A stretch of 64,000 nt of DNA, taken from positions 248,001 to 312,000 of the forward strand of contig NZ_JRKI01000063.1 of NCBI RefSeq assembly GCF_000935125.1, given 5' to 3'. A program made the position numbers and the translations under genes. Below the pieces are notes generated by a model, which saw only the letters and a list, made by a program, of their open reading frames with translations, ran no database searches and was not told the origin of the DNA. Origin of the DNA: Streptomyces natalensis ATCC 27448. Lineage in GTDB: Bacteria > Actinomycetota > Actinomycetes > Streptomycetales > Streptomycetaceae. Below are positions 14,514 through 22,033 of the stretch, piece by piece (within the stretch, counting starts at the first letter, position 1; every line of letters starts with the position of its first letter).

Positions 14514-16925
14514 TTACGATCCTCGGGCCGGGCTCTCGCCGTCGGTCCCGTGGCACACCGCGAGCGCATCCAGGGCCACGGCGCCCTGCCCCCGCGGGAG
14601 GACGACCAGTGGGTTGATGTCCAACTCGGCGAGTTCCGAGCCCAGTTCGAGCGCCATCCGCTGCGCCCGCAGGACGACCTCCACCAGTGCATCGATATCC
14701 GCGGGCGGCGCGCCCCGTACGCCGTCCAGCAGGGCATGGCCGCGCAGCTCGCCGAGCATGGCGCGCGCCCGGTCCTCCCCGAACGGCGGCACGCCCACCG
14801 CGACGTCCCGCAGCACCTCCACCAGCACTCCGCCCAGCCCCACCGTCACCGTGGGCCCGAAGAGGCTGTCATGGGTGACCCCGACGACCATCTCCACGCC
14901 CCGCTCGATCATCTGGCAGACCAGCATGCCGTCCAGCGGCACGTCCTCGTAACGGGCGATGTCCGTGAGCTCGCGATACGCGTCCCGCACCTGGCTGGCC
15001 GAGGTCAACCCGACCTTGACCAGACCGAGTTCGGTCTTGTGGGCCAGCTGCGGCCCGGACGCCTTCATGACGACGGGATAGCCGACCTGGCTCGCCGCCC
15101 GCACGGCCGCCGCCGCGCTGGTCACCAGCTGTTCGCGCGGTACGCGGATGCCGTAGGCGCGCAGCAGCTGCTTGGCCGCGTGCTCGCTGAGCTGCCGGCC
15201 CGGCCGCAGCAGGGCCTGAGCCTTGCGGGCGGAGGGGGAGAGCACCCGCGGGGCGTCGTCGAACGGCGAGCGGTAGCCCTCGACGAAGCGGTGGTGGTCG
15301 AGGTAGGCGCGTACGGCGGTGATGCAGTTGGCGAAGGTGCGGAAGGTCGCCACGCGCGAGGAGCCGAGGAGGGTGCGGCGGTAGGCGTCCTCGGTGCCGA
15401 CCGGGGAGCCCCACACCACGCACACCAGCTTGTCCGTCCGCTCCGCCGCGTCCACCAGGTCCTGCGCGAGCGTGTCGCTCATCGGCGGGAACGGCCCGGT
15501 GATCGGGCAGATGAGCACGCCGATCGACGGGTCGGCGAGGATCGCGTCGATGATCTTGCGGCCGCGCCAGTCGCCGACCGGATGCCCGCCGTTGTCGATG
15601 GGATTGGCGACGCTCAGATAGTCCGGTATCCACCGGTGCAGCTCGTCCTGCTTGGCCCGGGGCAGGGCGGGCAGGTGGAGTCCCGCCGCGGTCGCCAGAT
15701 CGGAGAAGTGGGCGCCGGTGCCGCCGGAGATCGAATAGACCGCCACTCCCTCGGCGAGGGGTTTCCTGGCGCGGGCCAGCAGCGCAGCGGTGTCCTGGAG
15801 CTCGTCGAGCCCGTCCACCCGGATCACGCCGAACTGCCGCATCGCGGCGTCCACGACCTCGTCCGCGCCGGTGAGCTTGCCGGTGTGCGAGGCGGCCATC
15901 CGGGCCCCGGTCTCGGTGCGGCCGACCTTCACGGCGACGACCGGCACCTTGTGACGGGCCGCGCGGTCGGCGGCGAGCAGAAAGCTGCGGCCGTCCTTGA
16001 GCCCCTCCACATACGCGGCGATGGCGCCGACCTCGGGACGGGAGGCGAAGTACGAGAGGAAGTCGGCGACCTCCAGATCGGCCTCGTTGCCGGTGGGGGC
16101 CCAGTGCGAGAGGCGGATGCCCAGCTCCTGGAGGGTGAAGACGGGGCGGCCCTGGTGACCGGACTGGGTGATGAGCGCGATGGCCGGGCCGTCGAGGTCC
16201 TCGCGGAAGGTCTCGAACGCGTTGAGGTTGGTGTTCGGGCCCAGCAGCCGCAGTCCGGCGCGGTCGACGGCCTCGGCGAGCCGGTCCTGCGCCGCCGCAC
16301 CATCCGCGCCGGTCTCGGCGAAGCCGGAGGCGAAGGCCACCGCGAACGTCACCTTGGCGTCGCCCAGCTGCTCGATGACCGGGACGGGGTCGGCGACCAG
16401 GAGGACGGCGAGATCGATGGGTTCGGAGTGCCCAGTGGAGCCAGTGGAGCCAGTGGAGCCAGTGGAGCCAGTGCGGTCGGTGAGGTCGGCCAGGTCGGCC
16501 ACGGAGGCATGGCAGGGCCGTCCGAAGACCTTCTCACGCCCCGGGTTGACGAGATGGAGCCGGGCGCCGACCCGTTCCGCCCAGGCGATCAGCTGCCGGG
16601 TGATACCGGTGTTCGGCCGTCCCTCGCCGTCCGAGGCGCCGATGACGGCCACGGCCCGGGGCCGGAAGAAACGGCCCAGGTCGGGCACCTCGGCGTACAG
16701 CGGCCGCCCGCTGACGTCCCGGTCGACCGCCGCGCCGTCCCGCTCCCCGCCGTCGCCCCCGCGCGGCTCGGGCACGCCGTGGACAGTGGGTGGTGGTTGC
16801 TCCCCACAGGCCACGACGCGGGCCGGCCGGGAGTGCGTGGTGAGGGTGCCGTGAGTCGATCCAAGCATCGCAGACGCCCGCTCCTGTGTGACGGCTCTCA
16901 TGGCGCCGGGCAGGAGTGCATCCAT
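14514..16925 (-). CDS. Acyl-CoA ligase, ADP-forming (acetate--CoA ligase family)
   Basis: An 803-residue NDP-forming acyl-CoA synthetase. The domain order is a CoA-binding Rossmann domain from about 82 (FFRPRAVAVIGAS), a succinyl-CoA-synthetase-like middle with ITQSGHQGRP and ASHTGKLTGADE, and a C-terminal ATP-grasp domain (YPVVMKASGP, then LAELDINPLVV). It makes an acyl-CoA with ATP giving ADP and Pi through a phosphohistidine. It is used by actinobacteria for unusual acids. A 9-bp repeat (16435-16478) inserts Gly-Ser-Thr units near residue 155. Two tandem operators lie just upstream; the first ends 7 bp before the ATG. Confidence 0.88.
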   Translation of the reverse strand: MDALLPGAMRAVTQERASAMLGSTHGTLTTHSRPARVVACGEQPPPTVHGVPEPRGGDGGERDGAAVDRDVSGRPLYAEVPDLGRFFRPRAVAVIGASDGEGRPNTGITRQLIAWAERVGARLHLVNPGREKVFGRPCHASVADLADLTDRTGSTGSTGSTGSTGHSEPIDLAVLLVADPVPVIEQLGDAKVTFAVAFASGFAETGADGAAAQDRLAEAVDRAGLRLLGPNTNLNAFETFREDLDGPAIALITQSGHQGRPVFTLQELGIRLSHWAPTGNEADLEVADFLSYFASRPEVGAIAAYVEGLKDGRSFLLAADRAARHKVPVVAVKVGRTETGARMAASHTGKLTGADEVVDAAMRQFGVIRVDGLDELQDTAALLARARKPLAEGVAVYSISGGTGAHFSDLATAAGLHLPALPRAKQDELHRWIPDYLSVANPIDNGGHPVGDWRGRKIIDAILADPSIGVLICPITGPFPPMSDTLAQDLVDAAERTDKLVCVVWGSPVGTEDAYRRTLLGSSRVATFRTFANCITAVRAYLDHHRFVEGYRSPFDDAPRVLSPSARKAQALLRPGRQLSEHAAKQLLRAYGIRVPREQLVTSAAAAVRAASQVGYPVVMKASGPQLAHKTELGLVKVGLTSASQVRDAYRELTDIARYEDVPLDGMLVCQMIERGVEMVVGVTHDSLFGPTVTVGLGGVLVEVLRDVAVGVPPFGEDRARAMLGELRGHALLDGVRGAPPADIDALVEVVLRAQRMALELGSELAELDINPLVVLPRGQGAVALDALAVCHGTDGESPARGS
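16435..16478. repeat. 9-bp CCAGTGGAG tandem repeat inside the ligase gene
   Basis: Four to five 9-bp copies, coding for GSTGSTGSTGSTG on the minus strand, within an otherwise conserved CoA-binding domain. Confidence 0.8.
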
Positions 16926-16931
16926 TCCATA

Positions 16932-16948
16932 CCTGACGCCTAGTCAGT
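16932..16948. promoter_or_regulatory. Regulon operator site 5
   Basis: CCTGACGCCTAGTCAGT, one arm mismatch, beginning 7 bp upstream of the ADP-forming ligase start codon. Confidence 0.75.
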
Positions 16949-16962
16949 TATGAGATTACCGA

Positions 16963-16979
16963 ACTGACGGCCTGTCAGG
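16963..16979. promoter_or_regulatory. Regulon operator site 6
   Basis: ACTGACGGCCTGTCAGG, one arm mismatch. Its centre is 31 bp (about three helical turns) from site 5, so two dimers could bind the same DNA face. Confidence 0.75.
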
Positions 16980-17135
16980 AATGGGGCTGCACGGGGCTGC
17001 GCAGGGAAGCATGGGTGAGCGTGGGAAGTGTGGGGAAGCGCGGGGAAGTGCGGGGAAGTGCGAGGAAGGCTCTTGGGAGGGGTGGCCGAGGGGTGTGACC
17101 CCGGGGGTCTTGCGCGCGATCCCGTCATCCGTTGA

Positions 17136-17152
17136 ACTGACGTAGCGTCAGC
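17136..17152. promoter_or_regulatory. Regulon operator site 7
   Basis: ACTGACGTAGCGTCAGC, perfect arms, upstream of the DUF35 gene on the plus strand. Confidence 0.8.
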
Positions 17153-17205
17153 CAACTGTCGTGCGATCGTGGGGATGGTGCAGCGATGTCAGGGATGTTG
17201 CGGTG

Positions 17206-17679
17206 ATGGCGGGGGCGCGGGCCGGAGCGGTGTCGCGCGGGGACGTGCCGGAGGTGGATGCCTTCACCCGGCCGTACTGGGACGCCGCCGCCGAGGGGCG
17301 GCTGCTGCTGCGCCGCTGCCGTACGGAAGGGGGCGGATGCGGGGTCGTGCACCACTATCCGCGCCAGTTCTGCCCGTACTGCTGGGGCGAGGACGTCGAG
17401 TGGATACCGGCCAGTGGCCGCGCCACCCTGTACACCTGGTCCGTGGTGCACCGCAATGACCTGCCGCCGTTCGGTGGCCGGGTGCCGTATGTCGCGGCCG
17501 TGGTCGAGCTTGCGGAGGGGCCCCGGATGATGACCGAGGTCGTGGGGTGCGGGGAGGGGGAGGATGCGTTGCGGATCGGGATGCCGCTGATGGTGGCATT
17601 CCGGCAGATGGCAACCCAGGGGAACGGGACCGGCGACGGCGGGTGTGCCGTCGCGGTCCCCGTCTTCCGGCCCGCGTGA
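17206..17679 (+). CDS. DUF35 (Zn-ribbon/OB-fold) acyl-CoA-associated protein
   Basis: A 157-residue protein of the ChsH2/DUF35 type: an N-terminal helix (FTRPYWDAAAEGRLLLRRC), a rubredoxin-like zinc ribbon, then an OB fold (PASGRATLYTWSVVH, PYVAAVVEL). DUF35 proteins form complexes with thiolase-fold lipid-transfer proteins to make aldolases or CoA-binding modules; a lipid-transfer gene lies 0.9 kb further on. The first cysteine pair is unusual: C-R-T-E-G-G-G-C replaces the standard CxxC, while FCPYC is normal. Start ATG 17206 is preferred; an in-frame GTG at 17161 is also possible. Confidence 0.82.
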   Translation: MAGARAGAVSRGDVPEVDAFTRPYWDAAAEGRLLLRRCRTEGGGCGVVHHYPRQFCPYCWGEDVEWIPASGRATLYTWSVVHRNDLPPFGGRVPYVAAVVELAEGPRMMTEVVGCGEGEDALRIGMPLMVAFRQMATQGNGTGDGGCAVAVPVFRPA

Positions 17680-17683
17680 CTCG

Positions 17684-18478
17684 CTACGGCCAGAGCAGCT
17701 CTTTCTCCCAATGCCCGCCCTCATACCGGTAGTTGAGCCGTACGTGACGGCGTCGCGCATCCCCCTGGAAGAACTCGATCTCCTCGGCCCGCAGGACGTA
17801 GAGGGTCCAACTGGGGACGGGGGCGTCCGGTTCGCGTCGGGCGCGCTCCCAGGCGGCGTCCGAGGCGTGGGCCAGCTCCTCCAGGGAGCCGAGGACCTCG
17901 CTCTGGTGGCCGACCAGCGCCGCGGCCAGCGCGCCCGGTGAACGGCGGTGCAGATCGGCCGCGCTCTCCGCGGGGTCCGCCGCGGTCACCGTTCCCCGGA
18001 TACGGATCTGGCGCCCGACCGCCGCCCAGTAGAAGCCCAGCGCGGCCCGCGGCCGGGCGGCCAGCTCGCGGCCCTTACGGCTGCCGCGGTGGGTGCCGAA
18101 ATGCCAGCCGCGCTCGTCCGCGTCGTGCAGCATCAGGGTCCGTACGGACGGGGCGCCGGCCGCATCCGCCGTGGCCAGCGTCATGGTGTGCGGCTCGGGC
18201 ACACCGGCCTCGGCGGCCTCCCGCAGCCACTGCCGGAAGAGGGGCAGCGGCTCGGCCGGGGCCTGTGCGGGGTCGAACGACGGGAGTTCGGTGTCCCAGA
18301 CCCGCAGCCCACGCAGCAGTTCGCGGAACGCGAGGGAGGCGGCGGCGGGAGACGCGTCGTCGTCCAGGGAATCCGGGGAGTCCAGGGAATCCGAGGCGTC
18401 CGGGGACTCCGAGGCATCCGGGGAATCCGGGGAATCCGAGGCGGGCGGGGCGTCCTGGCGGGCGGTGGGATCGGCCAT
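17684..18478 (-). CDS. pdxH: Pyridoxamine 5'-phosphate oxidase family enzyme
   Basis: A 264-residue FMN protein. The PNPOx core begins near residue 75 (PLPLFRQWLREAAEAG), followed by SVRTLMLHDADERGWHFGTH with a RGSRKG segment, and it ends in the family's RRHVRLNYRYEGGHWEKELLWP-type tail, including the Arg and Trp that hold FMN and PLP. The role is oxidation of PNP/PMP to PLP in vitamin B6 salvage. The first ~45 residues are an Asp/Ser/Pro repeat (DSPDSPDASESPDAS) built from GAATCCGGG-type units at 18355-18445, not part of the fold. No operator palindrome is nearby. Confidence 0.85.
   Translation of the reverse strand: MADPTARQDAPPASDSPDSPDASESPDASDSLDSPDSLDDDASPAAASLAFRELLRGLRVWDTELPSFDPAQAPAEPLPLFRQWLREAAEAGVPEPHTMTLATADAAGAPSVRTLMLHDADERGWHFGTHRGSRKGRELAARPRAALGFYWAAVGRQIRIRGTVTAADPAESAADLHRRSPGALAAALVGHQSEVLGSLEELAHASDAAWERARREPDAPVPSWTLYVLRAEEIEFFQGDARRRHVRLNYRYEGGHWEKELLWP
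18355..18445. repeat. GAATCCGGGGA / GAGGCGTCC tandem repeat in the pdxH 5' end
   Basis: A degenerate 9-bp repeat producing Asp/Ser/Pro-rich residues. Its unit is related to the repeat at the 5' end of the hydratase gene (14345-14410). Confidence 0.7.
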
Positions 18479-18593
18479 GCCAGGCAGCGTACGGGGTGGC
18501 GGGCAGGGACGAGCTGGTGGAGCGCGCCGTTGCTGCCGACGGTACGGCCGACCCGCTGAGGGGCACCCCCCGGCTGCCGTCCGCGCGCCCCCG

Positions 18594-19823
18594 CTACCCC
18601 CTACCCAGCACCACCGTCCCCGACGAGCAGAACCATCCCCCCGTGCCGGAGGCGACCGCGAGCTGGGGCGGGCGGCCGTCGGGCTTGCGGACCTGGCGGT
18701 CGGGGGCGTACTCGCCGCGGAGCTGGCGTACGGCCTCGACCAGCAGGAACAGGCCGCGCATGCCCGGGTGGCAGGCGGCCAGGCCGCCGCCGTCGGTGTT
18801 GACCGGCAGCGCGCCGTCCCGCAGCAGACGCCCCTTCCCGACGAACGCGCCGCCCTCGCCCTTGGCGCAGAAGCCCAGGTCCTCCAGCGTCACCAGGGTC
18901 ATGTAGGTGAAGGCGTCGTAGATCTCGGCGAGGTCGATCTCGTCCGGGCGGACTCCGGCGCGCTCGAAGGCGAGGCGGCCGGAGACCGCGGCCGGGGAGA
19001 CGGTGAAGTCGTCCCACTCCGACATGGTGGTGTGCGAGACCGCGGTCCCGCAGCCGAGCACCCAGACCGGGGGTGCGGCCAGGTCGGGGACGTGGTCCTC
19101 GGCGACGAGAAGGACCGCGCAGCCGCCGTCGGAGCGGATGCAGCAGTGCAGTTTGGTGAACGGGTCGGCGATCATCGGGCCGCCGAGGACGTCGTCGACG
19201 GTGATCGGCTCGCGGTACATCGCCTCCGGGTTGGCCGCGGCGTTGGCCCGGGCCTGGACGGCGATCTCGGCCAGCTGCTCCAGGGTGGTGCCGTACTGGT
19301 GCATATGGCGGCGGGCGGCCATGGCGTACTTGGCGATCAGCGTGTGCCCGTAGGGGACCTCGAACTGGAGCGGGCCGCGGGCGCCGAACGAGAGGTTCGC
19401 GGTGCGCCGGCCGGCCTTGAGGTCGGCGCGGGCGGTGGATCCGTAGACCAGGAGTACGGCGTCGGCGTGGCCGGCGGCGATCGCGTCGGCGGCGTGGGCG
19501 GCCATGACCTCCCAGGTGGCGCCGCCGACCGAGGTCGAGTCGACCCAGGTGGGGCGCAGGCCCAGGTACTCGGCGACCTCCACGGGCGCGAGGGTGCCCA
19601 GTCCGGCCGAGGCGAAGCCGTCGATCACCGACCGGTCCAGGCCGCTGTCGGCGAGCGCCCGGCGGGCGGCCTGGGCGTGCAGGGCGTAGGGGGTGGCCTC
19701 GTCCACGCGCCCGCAGTCGGACAGGGCCACTCCGGCGATGGCCACCTTGCGGTTTCCGGCGGCCGCCTTGCGGTTTCCGCTGGGGCGGTTGCTTCCTGAG
19801 GCGCGTGCGGGCCCTGAAGTCAT
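18594..19823 (-). CDS. Thiolase-fold lipid-transfer protein (Ltp/SCP2 thiolase type)
   Basis: A 409-residue thiolase-superfamily protein of the lipid-transfer/aldolase class: KVAIAGVALSDCGRV, then FASAGLGTLAPVEVAEYLGL, DLAEIYDAFTYMTLVTLEDLGFC and the glycine loop VNTDGGGLAACHPG. These proteins pair with DUF35 subunits as retro-aldolases removing C2/C3 units from steroid side chains, or act as thiolases; the DUF35 gene at 17206 is the likely partner. The N-terminus carries duplicated GNRKAAAGNRK residues from a short repeat. The operator palindrome begins 3 bp from the annotated ATG, so a GTG at 19745 is an alternative start. Confidence 0.87.
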   Translation of the reverse strand: MTSGPARASGSNRPSGNRKAAAGNRKVAIAGVALSDCGRVDEATPYALHAQAARRALADSGLDRSVIDGFASAGLGTLAPVEVAEYLGLRPTWVDSTSVGGATWEVMAAHAADAIAAGHADAVLLVYGSTARADLKAGRRTANLSFGARGPLQFEVPYGHTLIAKYAMAARRHMHQYGTTLEQLAEIAVQARANAAANPEAMYREPITVDDVLGGPMIADPFTKLHCCIRSDGGCAVLLVAEDHVPDLAAPPVWVLGCGTAVSHTTMSEWDDFTVSPAAVSGRLAFERAGVRPDEIDLAEIYDAFTYMTLVTLEDLGFCAKGEGGAFVGKGRLLRDGALPVNTDGGGLAACHPGMRGLFLLVEAVRQLRGEYAPDRQVRKPDGRPPQLAVASGTGGWFCSSGTVVLGRG

Positions 19824-19826
19824 GAA

Positions 19827-19843
19827 TCTGACGGTACATCAGA
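19827..19843. promoter_or_regulatory. Regulon operator site 8 (within a 29-bp palindrome)
   Basis: TCTGACGGTACATCAGA, one arm mismatch. The symmetry extends outward through ATGAA and TTCAT to 19821-19849, and so includes the start codon of the lipid-transfer gene. Confidence 0.8.
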
Positions 19844-19930
19844 TTCATGGCCTCGGGCAGGGTGAGTGCGGGGGGCCTCCCCGGTAACCCCGCCGCCGCC
19901 CGTCTAGGAAATCGCACCCCCCGTCCCTAC

Positions 19931-19947
19931 TATGACGCTCCGTCAGA
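19931..19947. promoter_or_regulatory. Regulon operator site 9
   Basis: TATGACGCTCCGTCAGA, one arm mismatch, 63 bp before the FadE at 20011. With site 8 it frames a divergent promoter region. Confidence 0.78.
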
Positions 19948-20010
19948 TTCCATGACCGGGGCCCGCCCCGACCGGGCGGGTGTCGTCGTACGGCCGGGAG
20001 GAGCCCGCCG

Positions 20011-21339
20011 ATGGATGCCGCGTTCACCGAGGAGCAGGACGAGATCCGCCGCACTCTGCGCGGGCTGCTGCACAAGCGCTGCGGGCCGGACGAGGTCAAG
20101 GCGGCGGTGCGGACCCCGCGCGGGTACGACGAGGCGCTGTGGCGGCAGTTGGCGCAGCAGCTGGGGCTGCCGGGGCTGGCGCTGCCCGCGGCGTACGGCG
20201 GGGTGGGCTGCGGGCCCACCGAACTCGCCCTGGCCTGCGAGGAGACTGGCCGCGCCCTGCTGCCCTCGCCGCTGATCGCCACCGCCGTGCTCGCCGCGCC
20301 GCTGATCCTGGCCCTGGGCAGCGAGCCGCAGCGCGCCGGGCTGCTGCCGGCGCTGGCCACCGGGGAGCTGACCGCGACCCTCGCCGTACCGGGCGGACGA
20401 CTGGCCACCGCACTGGCGCTGACCGGCCCGAACGGCGGGGACTGGGCGGGCGGCGGCCGCGCGGGCGGCATCCAGGCGCGCGCTCAGGACGGCGCCTGGC
20501 GGCTGTACGGGGAGGCCGGGCAGGTCCTCGACGGTCACAGCGCCGACGTCCTCCTGGTGGCCGCGCACGCCGGAGGTTTTGCGCACAGCCGCACCCTGGT
20601 CTTTCTCGTACGGGCCGACGCCCCCGGACTCGTACGGACCCGGCAGACCGCGATGGACGAGACCCGGCCGCAGGCGCGCATCGAACTGCGGGACGTGGCA
20701 GCCGAGTTGCTGGGCGACGGTGGCGGCGACGAGGGCGGGGACGCGGTGGCGGGTGCGCTTGCCGCCACCGGGGTGGGGGCGGCCGCCGCGTTCGCCGCCG
20801 AGGCGGTCGGCGCGGCCGATGCCGCGCTCGTCCGTACCGTCGAGTACGTCCGGGCGCGCGAGCAGTTCGGCCGGCCGATCGGGTCCTTCCAGGCGGTGCA
20901 GCACCGGCTCGCCGATCTGTACGTGGCGGCGCAGGCGGCGCGCTCGGCGGCCTCGTACGCGGCCTGGGTGGCGGGCGGCCCCGGGGGGCGCCGTACGGCC
21001 GAGCCGGGGGCGGCCGGGCTGGCGCTGGCGCAGGCGCTGGAGGCGCTGCGCAGGGTGGCCGGCGAGGCGGTCCAGCTGCACGGCGGCATCGGCTTCACCT
21101 GGGAGCACGAGGCGCATCTCTACTTCAAGCGCGCGGCCTGCGACGAGCTGCTGCTGGGGCCGGTGCACCGGCTGCGCGCACAGGCGGCCGAGGAGGCCGG
21201 GCTGTTTGCGGCGGCGGCCGACGGGCCATCGGAGGCGCCCGGCGGGGGAGGGGCGGCCGGGGAGCGGCGTACGGATGGTGGGCGAGTGGCGGTCGGCGAG
21301 CCCGACGCACCCGGTGCGCGAGAGGCGGTCGACGCCTGA
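20011..21339 (+). CDS. Acyl-CoA dehydrogenase, FadE type (reduced-subunit class)
   Basis: A 442-residue dehydrogenase. The N-terminal domain (EEQDEIRRTLRGLL) and middle domain are present, and the flavin-contact block REQFGRPIGSFQAVQH lies near residue 288, followed by VQLHGGIGFTWEHEAH near 355. The FSEPxAGSD and ERG motifs of the catalytic class are not visible, so it likely works with another FadE such as that at 8609-9832. The last ~45 residues (from about 400) are a Gly/Ala/Asp-rich tail not typical of the family. The stop overlaps the next ATG by one base. Confidence 0.85.
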   Translation: MDAAFTEEQDEIRRTLRGLLHKRCGPDEVKAAVRTPRGYDEALWRQLAQQLGLPGLALPAAYGGVGCGPTELALACEETGRALLPSPLIATAVLAAPLILALGSEPQRAGLLPALATGELTATLAVPGGRLATALALTGPNGGDWAGGGRAGGIQARAQDGAWRLYGEAGQVLDGHSADVLLVAAHAGGFAHSRTLVFLVRADAPGLVRTRQTAMDETRPQARIELRDVAAELLGDGGGDEGGDAVAGALAATGVGAAAAFAAEAVGAADAALVRTVEYVRAREQFGRPIGSFQAVQHRLADLYVAAQAARSAASYAAWVAGGPGGRRTAEPGAAGLALAQALEALRRVAGEAVQLHGGIGFTWEHEAHLYFKRAACDELLLGPVHRLRAQAAEEAGLFAAAADGPSEAPGGGGAAGERRTDGGRVAVGEPDAPGAREAVDA

Positions 21340-21809
21340 TGCCCCCGGGGGAGCGGCTGGTGCAGAAGATCTCCTCGACCCGTGCGTTCGCCCGGTGCGC
21401 ACCGCATGTCATCCCCGCGCTGGACCGCGCCGTCCACCGGCTGACCCGCGGAAAGGTGCTGCTCAGCGCGCAGATGCTGCCCGGCGTGATCCTCAGCGCG
21501 ACCGGCGCCAGAAGCGGGCTGGTGCGGCGTACCCCACTGGCGTGCATGCCGGAGGAGGGCGGGACCTGGGTGCTGGTCGGCAGCAACTTCGGGCGGCCCG
21601 GCCACCCCGCCTGGACCGGGAATCTGCTCAAGTGCCCGGATGCGGAGGTGAGTTGGCGGGGCCGGGACATTCCCGTACGGGCCCGGCTGCTGACGGGGGC
21701 GGAGCGGGAGCGGGCCTGGCGGGCGGCGCTCGCCTTCTGGCCGCCGTATGCCGCCTATCAGGCGCGCGTGGAGCGGGAGATCCGGCTCTTCCGCCTCGAA
21801 CGGCGCTGA
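21339..21809 (+). CDS. Deazaflavin (F420)-dependent nitroreductase-family protein (Ddn-like)
   Basis: A 156-residue split-barrel protein of the Ddn / FDOR-A family. It shows LPGVILSATGARSGLVRRTP, then WVLVGSNFGRPGHPAWTGNLLKCP, which together form the F420-binding face, and a C-terminal RVEREIRLFRLER helix. These enzymes use reduced F420 to reduce enones, quinones or nitro groups. It is coupled to the upstream FadE by a TGATG junction and falls under operator site 9. The F420 precursor gene fbiC is in the same window. Confidence 0.88.
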   Translation: MPPGERLVQKISSTRAFARCAPHVIPALDRAVHRLTRGKVLLSAQMLPGVILSATGARSGLVRRTPLACMPEEGGTWVLVGSNFGRPGHPAWTGNLLKCPDAEVSWRGRDIPVRARLLTGAERERAWRAALAFWPPYAAYQARVEREIRLFRLERR

Positions 21810-21851
21810 ACGGGCGGCGGGCGGGTCTTGGCGCCGGGGCGGCGCTATGGC

Positions 21852-21899
21852 GCAGCGGGTGCCGCCCGGCCCTCTCAAGGGCCGCACGGCACCCGCTGC
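21852..21899. terminator. Bipartite hairpin terminator between convergent units
   Basis: Outer stem GCAGCGGGTGCCG pairs with CGGCACCCGCTGC (13 bp, exact), and an inner stem CGGCCCT/AGGGCCG closes a 4-base loop. It lies between the FadE-Ddn operon and the convergent TetR gene and can stop transcription from both sides. No U-tract, as is common in Streptomyces. Confidence 0.85.
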
Positions 21900-22033
21900 G
21901 GCGGTGCAGCTATGGCAGGACGGCTACAGGACGGATGGCGGCTGCTCGTGACGGCTCCTCGGTCGGCGTCGATGGCGTGCGAAACCGGCGTTCGCCCGGT
22001 GAGGCGCGTAGGCGGCGTCGGTTGTTGCGCCGC

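Noticed and set aside
13983..16943. A nearly 1000-codon open frame on the plus strand opposite the ADP-forming ligase
   Set aside because: It is antisense to a protein with complete family motifs and reads as Arg/Gly/Ala-rich filler, a common artefact at >70% G+C.
3048..21809. KstR or KstR2-controlled cholesterol cluster
   Set aside because: The palindrome CTGACG-N3-CGTCAG does not match the KstR or KstR2 operators I know, and ring-degradation genes are absent from the window.
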